Positions 12,271 through 24,176 of a stretch of 64,000 nt of DNA are shown one piece after another. The stretch is taken from positions 2,790,001-2,854,000 of the forward strand of contig JAGMVK010000003.1 in assembly GCA_020747065.1 (NCBI GenBank), read 5' to 3'. Made by a program: the position numbers and the translations under genes. The notes under the pieces are model-generated. The model was not told the origin of the DNA. It did no database searches and saw only the letters and a list, made by a program, of their open reading frames with translations. This DNA is from Cadophora sp. MPI-SDFR-AT-0126. Lineage: Eukaryota > Ascomycota > Leotiomycetes > Helotiales > Ploettnerulaceae. Within the stretch, counting starts at the first letter, position 1; every line of letters starts with the position of its first letter.

Positions 12271-12666
12271 TTATGTCGAGTTCAGGGTGGCGAAGTGAGA
12301 CATTGCCAAGAATGCACCCACAGCGATGATGAAGCCAATGACTATAACGGAGACGGAGATCACTGCAGTGACGAGCACGATCAGAGACCACCACAGAAGT
12401 ATCTCAATACCGTTAGCGCATACAGGATACAACTGGAAAGAAGACTAACCTTCTTGTCCAAGCTGGCATGAAGTAGAAGCTGTTGTTGAGAAGTCGCAGA
12501 GGAATATGCTGATATGAGACTTTCAAGCATGATGGGAAGGAACTTACTTCAGGTCGACCGTTGAAGGTGAACTAGTACTTTCTCACTGAAGTCTTTTTGC
12601 CTTCTCCGGTAGGTGCTGAGATGTCGAGTGGGCGGGGCGCGTTTGAAGGAATGGCGCGATCTCTCC
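12271..12666 (-). CDS. 3' exons of an unresolved minus-strand gene with one membrane segment
   Basis: Read on the minus strand, exon 12271-12402 encodes one strong transmembrane helix (WWSLIVLVTAVISVSVIVIG, continuing FIIAVGAFLAM) and a short tail FATLNST before TAA. Exon 12450-12479 encodes LLLHASLDKK with donor GTTAGT. Exon 12587-12666 (RDRAIPSNAPRPLDISAP...KKTS) joins it in phase 0 if the donor GTGAGA is used. Upstream, 13092-13142 could code MGQLNQFISAPAVHPSQ before a GTAAGA donor, but its phase does not fit the next exon, so at least one exon is missing. The 3' end is reasonable; the 5' part is guesswork. No family recognised. Confidence 0.35.
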
Positions 12667-13142
12667 CTAGAAAGATAGCACACACAGTGTCAGCTGGTAA
12701 ACCAACTGAGTAAGAAACACTGTGAGACAGCCTGATACTACATGCTCATCTCCCAAGAGTCTGCCATTGACGATTCGTACTCGACAAGCTCCTCACGTTC
12801 CCACTGAGCAAATTATGTTCGCAGCCCAGTGGTCCAACGACCTGCACATCCATAACAGTCTGCAGCGTGCCTCAAGCAGACTCTTGCACAAGGAAAACCA
12901 TACCACTTGATCTAAGGAGAGTTCCCTCTATCTAAAGTAGGAAGGTTTTAAGGTCGCCGAAGCTTCGTGAGAACTCTACATGCCCAGATGTCGTGGTGAA
13001 GGTGAATGCTGCTGCAACCAGCATCCATTTTGCAACCAGGTGCGGGATGATGAGAGTAGATGAAGGGCATATAAGAGGCTGAGTATCTTACCTGGGAAGG
13101 GTGAACTGCTGGAGCGGAGATGAATTGGTTCAATTGGCCCAT

Positions 13143-14339
13143 CTGTAAACAAACCGGTCAGTGCTGCGCATCGCGTGCAGTAGACTGAGTAACTTGCCCT
13201 GTGTATACCGCGATGATACAGTGTGATGTCAATTACTTGTGACGCGACTGTGAAGGAGATCGAAGACGATATTCTGCGGAAGGAAGTTGAAAGAATGAAG
13301 GAGCGTGGGCTGGGTTTTTGAGATGGATTAAGCGAGGCGCTAAGGTATTTGGTGCTAGAAAGTCTGAACAAGGCAAGGAGCCATACAGCTGCATTGAAGT
13401 TAAAGTCGTGACAGTTCTTGATCACTTTAGGATCTCATGAAGTCTGCTTCCGTCCTTGGCTACTGAGATGGTGAGGGCAGACATCTTGTGTGAGACAAGG
13501 GACTGTAGAAGAGTCTGTCCCCTCCTCAAGGTTTGAGGGTGATCGAGGACCGAAGTTTGGCTGGCGAAGCTTTCGGATGGTGTTGAAGAAGAAGATTTGT
13601 TGGGAAGAAGTCTGACTTTAAGTAGTTCGTCGAGCTCTATCGACTCACGCTTCGGCTAAAACGGAAACCTAGCTTTTAATTACTTGGGCTATTCACTATC
13701 AGAGTCTTATTTGTTTGAAAGTGACTCTTCGCTTTTTGTAAATTCCGTCCCTCGATCTCGGCTCCGTGCCCACAGCAGCAGACTGCTTGTTTTGAAGATC
13801 TGCTGGGACGTGTCTGATAAGTAGTACGTGGCAGGCCTCGCTGCCTCTCATGTGGAGCAGATTGTTGTTTTGCAGGGAGCCCTTGACGCGACTGCAACGC
13901 TCTGCCAAACAGGGTCAATGATAGAGATTCACAGAGGACAGAGATGCTGTACCGTGGAGTTACTAGTGGAGATGGCCCTGCTTTCCACTTGGGACTGTGA
14001 AGAAGCAAAGCTGAAGCTGGGAACTTCAGATAGCCGAACAAGGCCATTCGTCAGAAGTCAATCAGCAGTAGTATGGCTTATTTCAGGTCTAAGTTCAAGA
14101 TCACGAGTCCGCTGAATACACGAGGAAGCATTAATGTGCTTTCTGTAACTGAATTCAATTCAAGACAGCGTTGAGCATATGGTCGTAGCTGCTAGAAAGT
14201 GACAACGCAAATGCTACAACTATGCAAAGTCGTGCCCCAGGCTCAGAAACATCACAACTGCAATTCTTATCAATCCATGTCTGCCGAACACATATCATCC
14301 TTCATCCCGAAACATCATGCCGCCCACCAGTTGTCTTTT
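13143..14339. other. Intergenic stretch upstream of BTB-A's 3' end
   Basis: 1.2 kb. Open frames here (12976-13425 and 13676-14047, minus) show no domain. It may contain the 5' exons of the unresolved membrane gene; I cannot place them. Confidence 0.4.
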
Positions 14340-15562
14340 TCACTGCTTCCAGAGGTAACAGGGACCATTGACGAAGACTCCTTGCTCATTCTCGTACTTC
14401 TCGTGGACGTGGAAGTGGCATGGTGGAACTCCATCCTTTCCTACAAGGTGGTTGCTGCCATCGCACTCAACACATTTGGGGTCGCCCTGGCCTCAATTGA
14501 GGGTTAGCCAAGAACTTCCAATACGCTGGATAAACATACAATGCCGGATTCGTGGATCTTGTCTGTGCTTGTAAAGCCGAACCGCCTCCAGGAAATCGAC
14601 CATCAGGTCATCGTTGCCGTTGATCAGAGATGGAATGATTCCATCTTGAACATAGTATGGGTCGTGTAGGAGGTACACCATCGAGACGGCACAGAACTTT
14701 CTCAACTTGGACTCAGAACCGCTGTGATCGTAGACTGCCTGAATCAAAGGACCCTCTGGAAGCTTTCCGACAATGTAGAATCCATTCTGAATGTTATCCA
14801 TAACCTTGTTGCGGATCTCGTAGTTGACGTTCTGTTTCCAGGGAGTCGGATCAGCGCTGGAATTCCCACGTAATAGCCAGTTCAAAGGAAAATACATACA
14901 AACTTCTCGAGAAGAGCATAAAACTGCACCAGCCGGCGGAGCTCGACACCTCTTTCGCCCTCGTTGGAATCAACGGATACCATTGGAAGCTCGTCGGAAT
15001 ATGCGAAGTCAATCAAGACTATGACGACACCAGAATTAGTGTTTCCATTCGAAGAAAGGTGTAAAATTGCGCAGAAAGACTGAAGGTGAAGAGGTCGTAG
15101 TCCTTCCAAAATTTCAAGGGTACATCTCCAGGATCACCTACTCTTGATAACCTCTGGGTCTTCTTCTGGCATGAGTATTCTTGAACCGCTTGGTGATTCT
15201 TCACACATCTTGATAAAAACGCCGCCAACATCACGAAGGATGTTCTTGTGGACTGCAATTGGCTCAGTTGATGGGTCTCTTCCGACAACCAAGGTGACGA
15301 TCTCGTAGCCAAGGCGACGAGTAATCGAGAGCTTTGGCTGTTCGTATGCCAAAACCATCTGATTGCTGCTACTGGCAGCATTCTGAGAACTTGGCGTCGG
15401 AGTGGTCGGAGTGACTGGAGTCACAAGGGTGTCATTGCCACGAGAGCGTTGACGATGGTGAGGGAGCTGAAAAAGTCAGTCTACACTCGCGCACTGTGCA
15501 CAGCAGTCCATTGTATGTCCTCAAATGTTTACAAGACGCTAAGTAGGAAAACTTACAACCAT
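14340..15562 (-). CDS. BTB/POZ domain protein A
   Basis: Five exons on the minus strand: 15557-15562, 15142-15466, 14900-15018, 14540-14831 and 14340-14491; 297 aa. The first exon holds only the start codon and one residue (Met-Val), followed by donor GTAAGT. A Pro/Thr/Ser-rich head leads into a BTB fold: YEIVTLVVGRDP, IAVHKNILRDVGGVFIKMCE, ILMPEEDPEVIKILIDFAYS, LLEKFNVNYEIRNKVMDNIQ. The C-terminal exon has a CVEC pair, then CHFHVH and a last Cys (GPCYLWKQ), the tail motif shared with the other BTB genes here. BTB domains mediate dimerisation and Cullin-3 binding in known cases; no Kelch, MATH or zinc-finger partner domain is present. The gene diverges from BTB-B, 262 bp away. Confidence 0.82.
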
Positions 15563-15824
15563 GTTCGCGATCTGTTTGCCTGTTGATAGGACAGAGTGAA
15601 GGTTGTTGATTTGACCACGGTGATCAATATTATGGTCGTGTTGACGCGGCGGGGAAGTAGCGAAGCGAGCACCTAGCTGTCTAGGCCTCTCTAGGTTAGT
15701 CAAATCAGGTTGTCAACCTAGCGATTTGTTCCCCTCTGATCTGAAGGCTGAACTCCACAGAATTTTGACTTTCAACCTTCAAGTGGCCAAATCGAGGATA
15801 TCACCTCACAAATTTCCAGTCATC

Positions 15825-16665
15825 ATGACAATCCCCAAGAGTCTTCAGGAGTATGACCCATTGCTCTGACGATAAGAGGTGCTAACATTACTTTAGGATT
15901 GCAGGAACGGAGAAAGCCACGATCTTTGTTGGTCCAAACAAAGTTGAATTCAAAGTGCTCAAGAACATCATATGTCAAGCCTCGGATTTCTTCTCAGCAG
16001 CATTCCAAGATGGGTTCCAAGAGTCCACACTCGGATCAATTCACATGCCAGAAGACGACCCAGTGACATTTCAACGATTTCTCTCATGGGTTTACGGACG
16101 AAAGCTACCACAATCGAAAGGTACGACAGGACAGAAGCTTCTGTACGATCTCTATATCCTTGCGGAGAAGTTGTGCATGAATGACCTTGCAAACAAAACA
16201 ATGGACAGGATCAGAGAGAGCCACGAGAACACTTTCACGACTTCTGGTGCTACCGACAGAAACTTGAAACATGTTGGAGACATCTTCGACCGGACTGCAC
16301 AGAGCTCACCTCTTCGGGACTTTATGCTCTACATCATGGTTCATGATATCTACTATGCAGCGTCCAAAGCCAGACAGGGAGGATTGTTGATCAGTAGAGA
16401 GGATCTGATGGAGATTTGGAATATTGGTCAAGATCACCCTGAATTCTACGAAGAGTTCTTCGCCCGTCTTCTACGAATCGGACCAGTCCAGAGCCAGGCT
16501 CGACGCCCAAAGCGTGAAGACGCTTTAGCAGAAGTTAGAGACTTTCTTTATTCTGGTACCAGATGCATTTTCCATAAGCACAGTGTTGGCGAGTTATGCT
16601 ATCTTGAAGAGGACAAAGGCGACGCTGCGATGTTGCTGGAGCAGACTTCTTCTACCGCTGATTGA
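15825..16665 (+). CDS. BTB/POZ domain protein B
   Basis: Exons 15825-15850 and 15897-16665 with a 46-nt intron (GTATGA...CTTTAG, branch GCTAAC); 264 aa. The intron is phase 2 and sits just before the first BTB strand (MTIPKSLQ-E-IAGTEKATIFVG). BTB core: FKVLKNIICQASDFFSAAF, IHMPEDDPVTFQRFLSWVYG, LYILAEKLCMNDLANKTMDR. A helical C-terminal region (LRDFMLYIMVHDIYY, EIWNIGQDHPEFYEEFFARL) precedes the tail motif CIFHKHSVGELCYL. Frame intact. No enzymatic domain. Function unknown beyond likely protein-protein interaction. Confidence 0.87.
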
Positions 16666-17338
16666 CATACAACTGTTGGCAAAACGCTCTTGTGCATATC
16701 TGGAGACTTTTAAGGATCTGTGAAGTTGTTGGAGGAAATAGATACACACTGGGGCGAAAGAGGATGTCAGGCGCAGCTTCTGGTTTATTTGTGTGGTATG
16801 TTCGAGACGATAGGAAAATACCGGTTCAAGGTAATGTACCCACCTCTGTGGACTCCACATGAATAATCGAAGAGTGACGAGAGGAAAGCCATTAAACTTA
16901 TTGAATCTTTCGATATGTGAGAGTAGCTCCACATACGAGTCATTATGGATCTTGGAAGAGGATGAGCATTAGAATAAAATACCGAATCCTGAAACTGTGA
17001 CAAAGTGTGTAAGGCACGAGAGCCTCTATTTTTGGCCTAGACCGATTCTCGTAGGGGCAGGAACGCACTGGTACCTGTGAGATCCAATTCGCTACAGGCT
17101 TGGCACTCCGCTTCTTTCTTCCTTCCCAGACTTGATCTTCAACATTTCTCGCAGTCTAGTCTTCGCAGGCTCTCTATCAAAGCGTCGAGAGACCACTGTG
17201 AGTATGACTACATCCAGCTTCACTGCATTTAGGTCTGTCTCAAAACTAACCATTTGTGCAGATCAGGGATCCCATGCCTCGAGTCTAGATCGAGCAGAAC
17301 CACCAGATTGTCGAGTTCGAACGCGACGAAGTGCCAAG
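16666..17338. other. Intergenic stretch between BTB-B and BTB-C
   Basis: 0.67 kb with the BTB-B 3' flank and BTB-C promoter. An upstream in-frame extension of BTB-C is open back to 17132 and is more likely 5' leader. Confidence 0.5.
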
Positions 17339-18180
17339 ATGTCATCTTCAGCTTCGAATTATCTTGGAGAGTAAGTTGGTATTGTCCTATTGAAAATAAT
17401 CAGAAGTGCTAACATGATATCAGGAGTCTTGGTACGGAGATCGTTACCATCTATGTCGGCACAGAACCCAACCGCAAGCAGTTCACCATCCACAAGAAGC
17501 TGATATGCGACAAGGTCGACTTCTTCCGCAAAGAATTTATGGGTGGCTTCAAGGAAAATGAAGGAACCATGGATCTCTCTGAAGAGAAGCCTGCTGTCTT
17601 TGGAATGTTCGTCGACTGGCTCTACAGCTCTAATTCGCAAGTTCGCAAATGCACAACTAATGAGCAGTTCGTTGGCTTGTTCAATCTGTACTTCTTCGCT
17701 GAGCGTCTCTGCATCAACAATCTTCAGAATCGACTCATCGATCGCATAAGACTGACAGCGGCTGGGATTTTGGAACATGAACGTCATGGGCCATGGATCA
17801 CGATTCCATTTGCAGCATTTATTTTCAACAACACTGCGAAGGGATCCACCATCAGAAAATACTGTATTCATGAGCTTGCATATCGTCTGTGGATGCAAAA
17901 AGAAAAGACATTTGATTCGACGTTGCCGGATTCGGAGGCCATGTCAGAAATATCCGCCCATTGGTCCCAGCAACCAGATCTGATGAAAGAATTCTTCGAT
18001 TTCCTTCGTTCCGCGCCAAACGAAATCGATCCACCGGGAATTGATTATGAATGGCATCAGCAGGAGGTCTTGGAATGCCGTTTCCATAATCATGGCAAAG
18101 ACGAAATCTGCTACGTGGATGTGGAGGACACCGAATTTGTCGGAGACACATGGGATGAAAAAATGGTTTTTGGAGATTGA
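17339..18180 (+). CDS. BTB/POZ domain protein C
   Basis: Exons 17339-17370 and 17424-18180, intron of 53 nt (GTAAGT...CAG), phase 2; 262 aa. The short first exon reads MSSSASNYLGE, then SLGTEIVTIYVGTEPNRK. BTB core: FTIHKKLICDKVDFFRKEF, MDLSEEKPAVFGMFVDWLYS, LYFFAERLCINNLQNRLIDR. The C-terminal tail motif is CRFHNHGKDEICYV, followed by an acidic end. The start at 17339 is preferred because the exon-1/exon-2 pattern matches BTB-D and BTB-F (..FLGE/LGxE). Same strand as BTB-B and 673 bp downstream, so a local duplicate is plausible, but the two are well diverged. Confidence 0.87.
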
Positions 18181-18945
18181 GAGTCAACAGACGGAGTCAG
18201 ATGGCAGTGTCGACTGAAGATGGGAATTTCTGCCTCCTCTTGCAAGGTCACGCAATCCACGGCAGTCAAATGGCAATACATGCCCCAGTCAGATAGATGA
18301 TTGCGGCTTGGCATTTTTGGTCTGTCACACAATGGACTCAGCCATTCAGGGATCTGTCTAGCAGCAGTTCACAACGGTAGCAATGGCATACTCCACACAC
18401 CTGATCTTTGTGGACCATAACAATATTGATTTTCCTGGCCCTAGGTCTGGAATTGTCAGATAGGTCGTAAAGTAAGTAAGTGTTCGATCTCAAGCCCTTC
18501 TCGCTTGCACCTTGGTCGCCTCATACTTTCGCGGAGCGCCACACAGCACTGAGAAAATATATCAGACCAGAGAATTGCCAATGATATGCATAGAAGTTGC
18601 TGCATATCTCCACAGAGAAGCCAAGTTGGCTTCTTCCTGACCTACGAAGGTAGTGACTGGACCACCGTCAACAGCGGAGCATTGGCACTCGATGCGTTTC
18701 TAGAAGTTGGTAAATTAATAGACTTTTCTCACCAGCGAACTATGTGATGCTCGCTCAATGAAACGATCGCCCTTATCTAATTAGGAAAAAATCCTAATGC
18801 AAAGTTATCTTCGTCATCGAATACGATGTTCTGTTCGTTTACCTCATTCCCATGCTTGTGTTCCAAGACGTGCCCGGAATATCAGTTTCGCAAAGCCTTA
18901 TCTCTTTTTTTCAGAAGCCATTTACATCTAAAAGTGGGAAGAAAT
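18181..18945. other. Intergenic stretch, convergent 3' flanks
   Basis: 0.77 kb between the 3' ends of BTB-C and the minus-strand fusion gene. No open frame of note. Confidence 0.5.
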
Positions 18946-21697
18946 TCATATAGTTGCCATGCGGGGAGATTCCCCTCCTCGTGGCGGTGGACTACGACCG
19001 TCTCTGTACTGCCACAACCTACTCAGATCCTTCACCTTCAGCATGCCTACAGCAATTGATCTTGTATCCAGGGACCTCCCTTTCGGCTTTGCACTGCCGC
19101 TGAAGATTGACTCTGACTCCAAATCGCTGTCAGGATCTGCCAGCTGTGGACTTTCCCTCTGGGGATTTTTCTGGATCACGGCAATAGTCTCCATGACCGC
19201 AGACGCCTCATGGAGTTGACCTGGCTTAGACGAAGGAAATATAGTGTTCATGTAATCTCCATTGAACAAGCAACCAGAGCCTTCAATCGCAAAGATCTGC
19301 CCTGCGAAGTTTGGATTCGTGGTCGCTGAGCTCGTAGCCATGCTATCAGTCCTCTCCGTGGAGAGGCCAGAGCGGAATGGGTCCATGGCAGATGCGATGT
19401 CCTGGCTCAGTACATAATGTTCGATGTGGCCTAACACTCGAGTGCGGGTAGTCGCGTGGCTGGCCCCGGATGGTGCATCTCGGTAGGGGTTGTTGAAGTG
19501 AGTTGCAGTGCTGCCAAAGGTATAGATCTCAAGCTTGGAGAAGAGTTGATGAGGAAGCTCTTGTAAGAGGAGATCTAGAGCACGACTGCCTATGATTGCG
19601 CCTTGGCCGTGTAGAATGAGAACGATATTTCCTGTGTGTGGTGATTGGAGTTCTGAACGAAGCGCTTTGTAACACTCGCGAGTGCTGGCTGTAACATAAC
19701 CAAGATGTCTCTGGATTAAGGTATTTATAAGGCCAAAGATGATGCCATGACTATTAGATGACTATTAGTATGTTTATAAGACATGATTGGAGGCAATTTC
19801 ATACGTTGTATTGTGGATTCCCGTGATAGGTCGACCAAAGACTGCTGTAAGGCGGTCAATGTTTAACCTCAGCCAATGTTTGCTGCGGTAAATTAGTGGC
19901 GTCGAGGCACATGGGTGTATCCCAAACTTACCCGGCAAGGGAACCGTTGATGAAGAACCACTTTTCAGAATTGATGCCAACAGTAGGAAGCTCTACTACT
20001 AGCGTTGAAGATGTAATCAAACTAGTATTGCCATTGAGTGTCTTCGAGACGGAATGGTTTACCAAGAGGAGCATGATGACGATGAACCATGCAGGAAGGA
20101 ATAACAAGAAAGATAGAGAAGCCAGAATGATTATTTGATTCAAGAAAAGGATGAAATGAGCAACAAAACAGATTAAGTTAGCTGCGATAGGATAGCATTC
20201 ATGATATGGATCAAGACCGTGGTTTGGAATGGGTAGAATGCTGCCTGGAAATCGCCAAATCCGGACTACTGACATTTTGATATCGTTCCAGACCAATTCA
20301 AACGGAGAGGTTGAGATGTCGGAAGGTAGCCCCAGATCACCTGTCCACGAGCCGTAGAAATCCACTTTTGGCCTTTCTGCTCTTTGGGCTGCACGCTGGC
20401 CGAATCTTGTGATCTGATCTAGATCAGGGAACGAAGAAGTCTGGATACTGGTAATAAAACGGTCGATAAGCCTTGATTCTTGAAGCATCTGGAGAAAGAC
20501 GGACTCCAGATGGGAGGCTACATGTTTAGTCAATTCAGGGATATGTCGATGGTCACAAAATGGGCAATTCCCAATGTCCATTTCAAGAGAGCTTCGCTGT
20601 TCTGATAGTTGTGCTAGCTCAGTAGCGCTGAACGACTGTGATTGCTGATCGTTATCGTCAGATTGGCTGTCAGAATCATCTGAATTTTTCCCACCCACGT
20701 ATCTTGGGTGGCTTGAGTTCACATGATTCAAGAAATCTTGCCGGGTGTTGGATACTTCATGGCAAAGACGGCAGACCCATTTAGTGTGGACCTTGTGGAA
20801 CGTTTTCTCGTGTTCCTCCCAGTCGTCCCTCGTAAACATCTGGTATGCTTGAGAGCAGTTTCCAAAAGTACACACGTACGGCTCTAGGTCTTCTAAGAGA
20901 TGATCCCTGGATTCGACTTAGCAAAATGAGCCTCTGCCATGAGTGTATGCATGGTTCATACTTATTGCCATATCGCCTCAGCCGTGCGTCAGGTTTGACG
21001 CACAGTGGACAGTGGTCAAACCTCGACACAAACGATCTAGCTAATTCAATCACGTCCCTAAGCTACGTTAGACTAGACGAGAGTGGGCGAAAGGTGTATA
21101 GAGATTCGATCGTAATACTCACATGTGGTAGTGCCCCTCATCTAAATCACCAGCATGTTTTCGAATTGTTCCAATCTTGACTTCGTGGAGTTTGACAATC
21201 TCTTTCTTGCGCATCCAGAAGATAATGCCAATACGTCTTTTGAGGCTGTCTGCAGCACCTTCGAGGATCGTTGACGCAAGCTCAATATCTGATGCTGCAT
21301 CATTTTTTATTTTGACATCACTCAATAGGCCAATATTATCTGACGGAAGCGGATTCCTGAGCTCAGTAGAGAGGCACAAAACATCGTATATCTTTGCTCC
21401 GACTTGTTCATTGACTCTCAATTTGCCTTCAGCCTCGATCAGCCTCTGATCCGGAACTGGGTCGCCTCTGATATAGCCGTCGAAAATAGCATGCTCAAGA
21501 GTCTCGAGGCGGGATACAAGGAGCTGTCGCAAAGATCTAGACCTCCTCAGTTTGCGATCTAAACTCCCTTTAGCAACATCAAATTCAGTGGCCCAGCACT
21601 GAAGGTCCTCGTCATCTAATGAGACTCTTTGGAGAAGTTTTATGCACTCATGATACCGCTGAGCTATCTGGAGCTCCTGAGGTGCGATGATTTCCAT
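18946..21697 (-). CDS. C2H2-like zinc-finger / membrane / alpha-beta-hydrolase-like fusion protein
   Basis: Five exons, all frame-consistent: 21123-21697, 20962-21057, 20906 down to 19932, 19805-19882 and 18946-19750; 842 aa. Residues 1-190 are helical and charged, like the N-terminal region of fungal multidomain proteins with C2H2 fingers. Residues about 200-360 hold Cys/His pairs: FDHCPLC, YVCTFGNC with EEHEKTFH, WVCRLC with FLNHVNSSH, and GNCPFC with LTKHVASH. About 460-515 is a long hydrophobic block (LICFVAHFILFLNQIIILA and on to IVIMLLLV), one or two membrane helices. From about 537 the protein matches a fungal alpha/beta-hydrolase-like family (EKWFFINGSLAGKHWL, FGRPITGIHN, YTFGSTATHF). 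Odd: the nucleophile elbow reads LILHGQGAII (about 19600-19611), Gly where the family normally has HSQG serine. Likely a non-catalytic fold. Diverges from the DUF7580 gene. Confidence 0.83.
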
Positions 21698-22046
21698 GCC
21701 GAGTATACAATCTCAATTTTGGGAGGGAAATAATGGAAGACCGACAGCGAAACTGGACATCGTGTTTCTCTTTGACGAAAAAAGAGGCAAAAGAGGAGAT
21801 AGCATTTGTATGGTAGCTGAATGATAGCTGAACAATTTGCAGTGGCATTCGCACTTTATTGGCTGCCCAAGCTCCGGGATCAGAAACACTATGCAGCCCA
21901 TCGGACTTGACCCAAGCCACAATGTCTTGGGACCTACCAACTTCAAGTTCACATATTCCCCGCTTCTAATGTCCTGACTACATTTGGTAACTTGTCCACT
22001 TAACAATCACTTAGAAGCATTTCTTTGAGAAGAATTGTCTTTCAGA
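21698..22046. promoter_or_regulatory. Shared divergent promoter region
   Basis: 349 bp between the start codons of the zinc-finger/hydrolase gene (-) and the DUF7580 gene (+). It must carry both promoters. No specific element recognised. Confidence 0.55.
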
Positions 22047-23674
22047 ATGCTCACAGGTATTGAAATTGCTGGCATTGTGCTCGCAACTTTGCCATTAGTT
22101 ATTACGGCCATCCAAGAGCGAGAAACAGGTATTCGTGCCCTCGATGCCCTCATCTTCACAAAGTCGAAGCGAAACAAAGATCTGGAGATTCTAAGTGATC
22201 AGCGGCTTCGATTCCGCCACTTTTGTAGTCGCCTTCTTTTAGAGGTGGGAGTTGAAAATGTCGCAGACTACTTGGACGTGGATCAGCGAACTCAATCCAT
22301 GTGGGCTCAACCGGAATTTAAGAAGAGATTTTTGAGGAGGCTCGAAGGAAGCTACGCCAACTTCGATAGAAGGATGCATGAAGTCAAGAAGAGGGTCACC
22401 CGGATTGATGAGTACACCAGTAAGCCATCGCGTCTGCTGAATCCTACCATTTTTTCTTACTGCGGACAGAGACGAGCTATGTCTCCTTCGTTATGAACAG
22501 TTCAGCCAATCGTAAAGACGTACTCCAGCTCCGGGAATGTATCGACATGCTTCGTGAATTTGCTATTGATCTCCCGTACGTCCAACATAGATCAAGTGTT
22601 GGAGATCAGATCCCAGCAAAGCTCGACATGCTGAATAGCCGGGCTAGAGATCTCCATCTGGGCATCAGGGAACTATGGGGCTGTGAGTGTAAAATTGATC
22701 ATAAGCTTTACGTCAAGGTATCTTCTGAGGTTGAGAACGAATCTTTAAGTCTAATATTTGTATCGGACGGTGAACATAAGAAATCGGGCTTCGTGCACCA
22801 ACAGTGGACTTGGCAATGGTCGGTGCTCGAGAGAAGTAAATTGCAAGCTAAAGGAGGGGAACTGTAAGTTGGTCTTAAATCATTACTATGATTTAAGTGT
22901 GCTGAGATAAGCAGGCAACGTTACAAGAGCTTATGTGAAAGGCTGGCCAGCTTTGCGAGTGAGAAAAGCGGGACTCGTCAACACATCTCAAGCTTGAACG
23001 TGGTAGAGCCACCACTGCAACTTTTCACGGACATTGACCAACCTTCCGATGCAAGTCTAATTACTCTTCGCCAGGAGCTGGCTCAAAGAGAGGGGGACAT
23101 TCGTATGTATGGTTCGTGTTATCTCAGGGTGGTAGATTGCGTAAACCTGGCGATCCTTCTCCTTACCGGGCTACTGCGATACCACTGGACACCATGGTTA
23201 CCAGAACTGTGGACTAGCGAAGACATATACTTCGTTGGGCGGGGAACAACTCTATCACGCTCAGCCTTAAAATCGCCACTTTTAAGATCCAGCTTCCAGG
23301 ACAACTTGAGCACTAACGAGGAGTCAACATCTAATGCAATATCCAATGAGATGTTTTTTGAGGTGGGAGTCATGCTCTTGGAGATCGTTCATGGAGACTC
23401 ACTTTTCTCCTTGATGACCGAGCGAGAGAGGACAGGTGCTGCACAAGATGACCATGAAGATCGCCTTATGTGGAGAACGCGAGCAGCTTGGAGGCTTTTC
23501 AAGGAGATACCGGCTTATATGTGCTTGAAGGGCTACAGAGAGGTGACGGAGCGGTGCTTGAAGAACCAATTTGTTGACGATGTGGGCAAGGATCTGTCAA
23601 ATTTGAAGTTTCGAGGGGCGGTATATGCGAAAGCAGTGAAGCCATTACTTAACGACCTGGCGAGGGTAGCATAG
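22047..23674 (+). CDS. DUF7580-type fungal protein
   Basis: Exons 22047-22419, 22470-22863 and 22915-23674; introns of 50 and 51 nt (GTAAGC and GTAAGT donors); 508 aa. The N-terminus MLTGIEIAGIVLATLPLVIT is the short hydrophobic start typical of this family and similar in style to HeLo-like fungal cell-death proteins. Then come helical charged segments (LRFRHFCSRLLLEVGVENV, DRRMHEVKKRVTRID) and a middle region with WGCECKIDHKLYVKV and HQQWTWQWSV. The C-terminal part (PWLPELWTSEDIYFVG, FFEVGVMLLEIVHG, YREVTERCLKNQFVDD) resembles a degenerate kinase-like fold in which catalytic motifs are not visible. These proteins are common in multicopy families of Pezizomycotina; their function is not established. 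The family name is from memory of the pattern. Confidence 0.82.
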
Positions 23675-24176
23675 TAATTTATATGTAGGTTGGCGAGTCA
23701 TGATTTATTCAAGGGGGGTCTGTAATCACAAGAACCCGCTCGAGGCTAGACCTTGGGCAAATATGGGAACTCTCAATCATATATCAAATTTTTTCCCCCG
23801 ACATGCGAGAGACCAAGCTGTGATCTCGTCCGATATCCGTCCAAAGTATTCAGGGGCTCGCTTATTGTTTTGTTCGCTTGAACCTCCCAGCATACAAATA
23901 AATGCACAGCCACAGCTGATTTTCGCTAAATTCTCTCCCAGCTTCAGCCACTTGACTTTAACTAGCTGGATCAGATAGAGAGGTGTTCCATGGGATCTGG
24001 TCTTGCGGCTTTTTGGGATATTTAAGATATGAACGGACTGAAAAGGGTGATGTGTGATCATTTGTCAAGAAGAATGCGTGAGGACTCAGAAAAGACGAAA
24101 AGACCCGATAAAGTTTCGTCCAGGAGGAATCACAAAGATACAATAGCATAACTTTTTCTTTTCATAATCCTATAAT
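23675..24176. other. Intergenic stretch, convergent 3' flanks
   Basis: 0.5 kb between the 3' ends of the DUF7580 gene and the aminotransferase gene. Nothing of note. Confidence 0.5.

Noticed and set aside
12572..12574. Apparent nonsense codon TAG in the frame RKY-stop-FTFNGRPE on the minus strand
   Set aside because: A GTGAGA donor just upstream gives an in-phase splice to the next exon and places the TAG in the intron, so no stop need be invoked.
17132..17338. Upstream in-frame extension of BTB-C
   Set aside because: It is open but not protein-like, and the ATG at 17339 gives the same exon structure as the paralogues.
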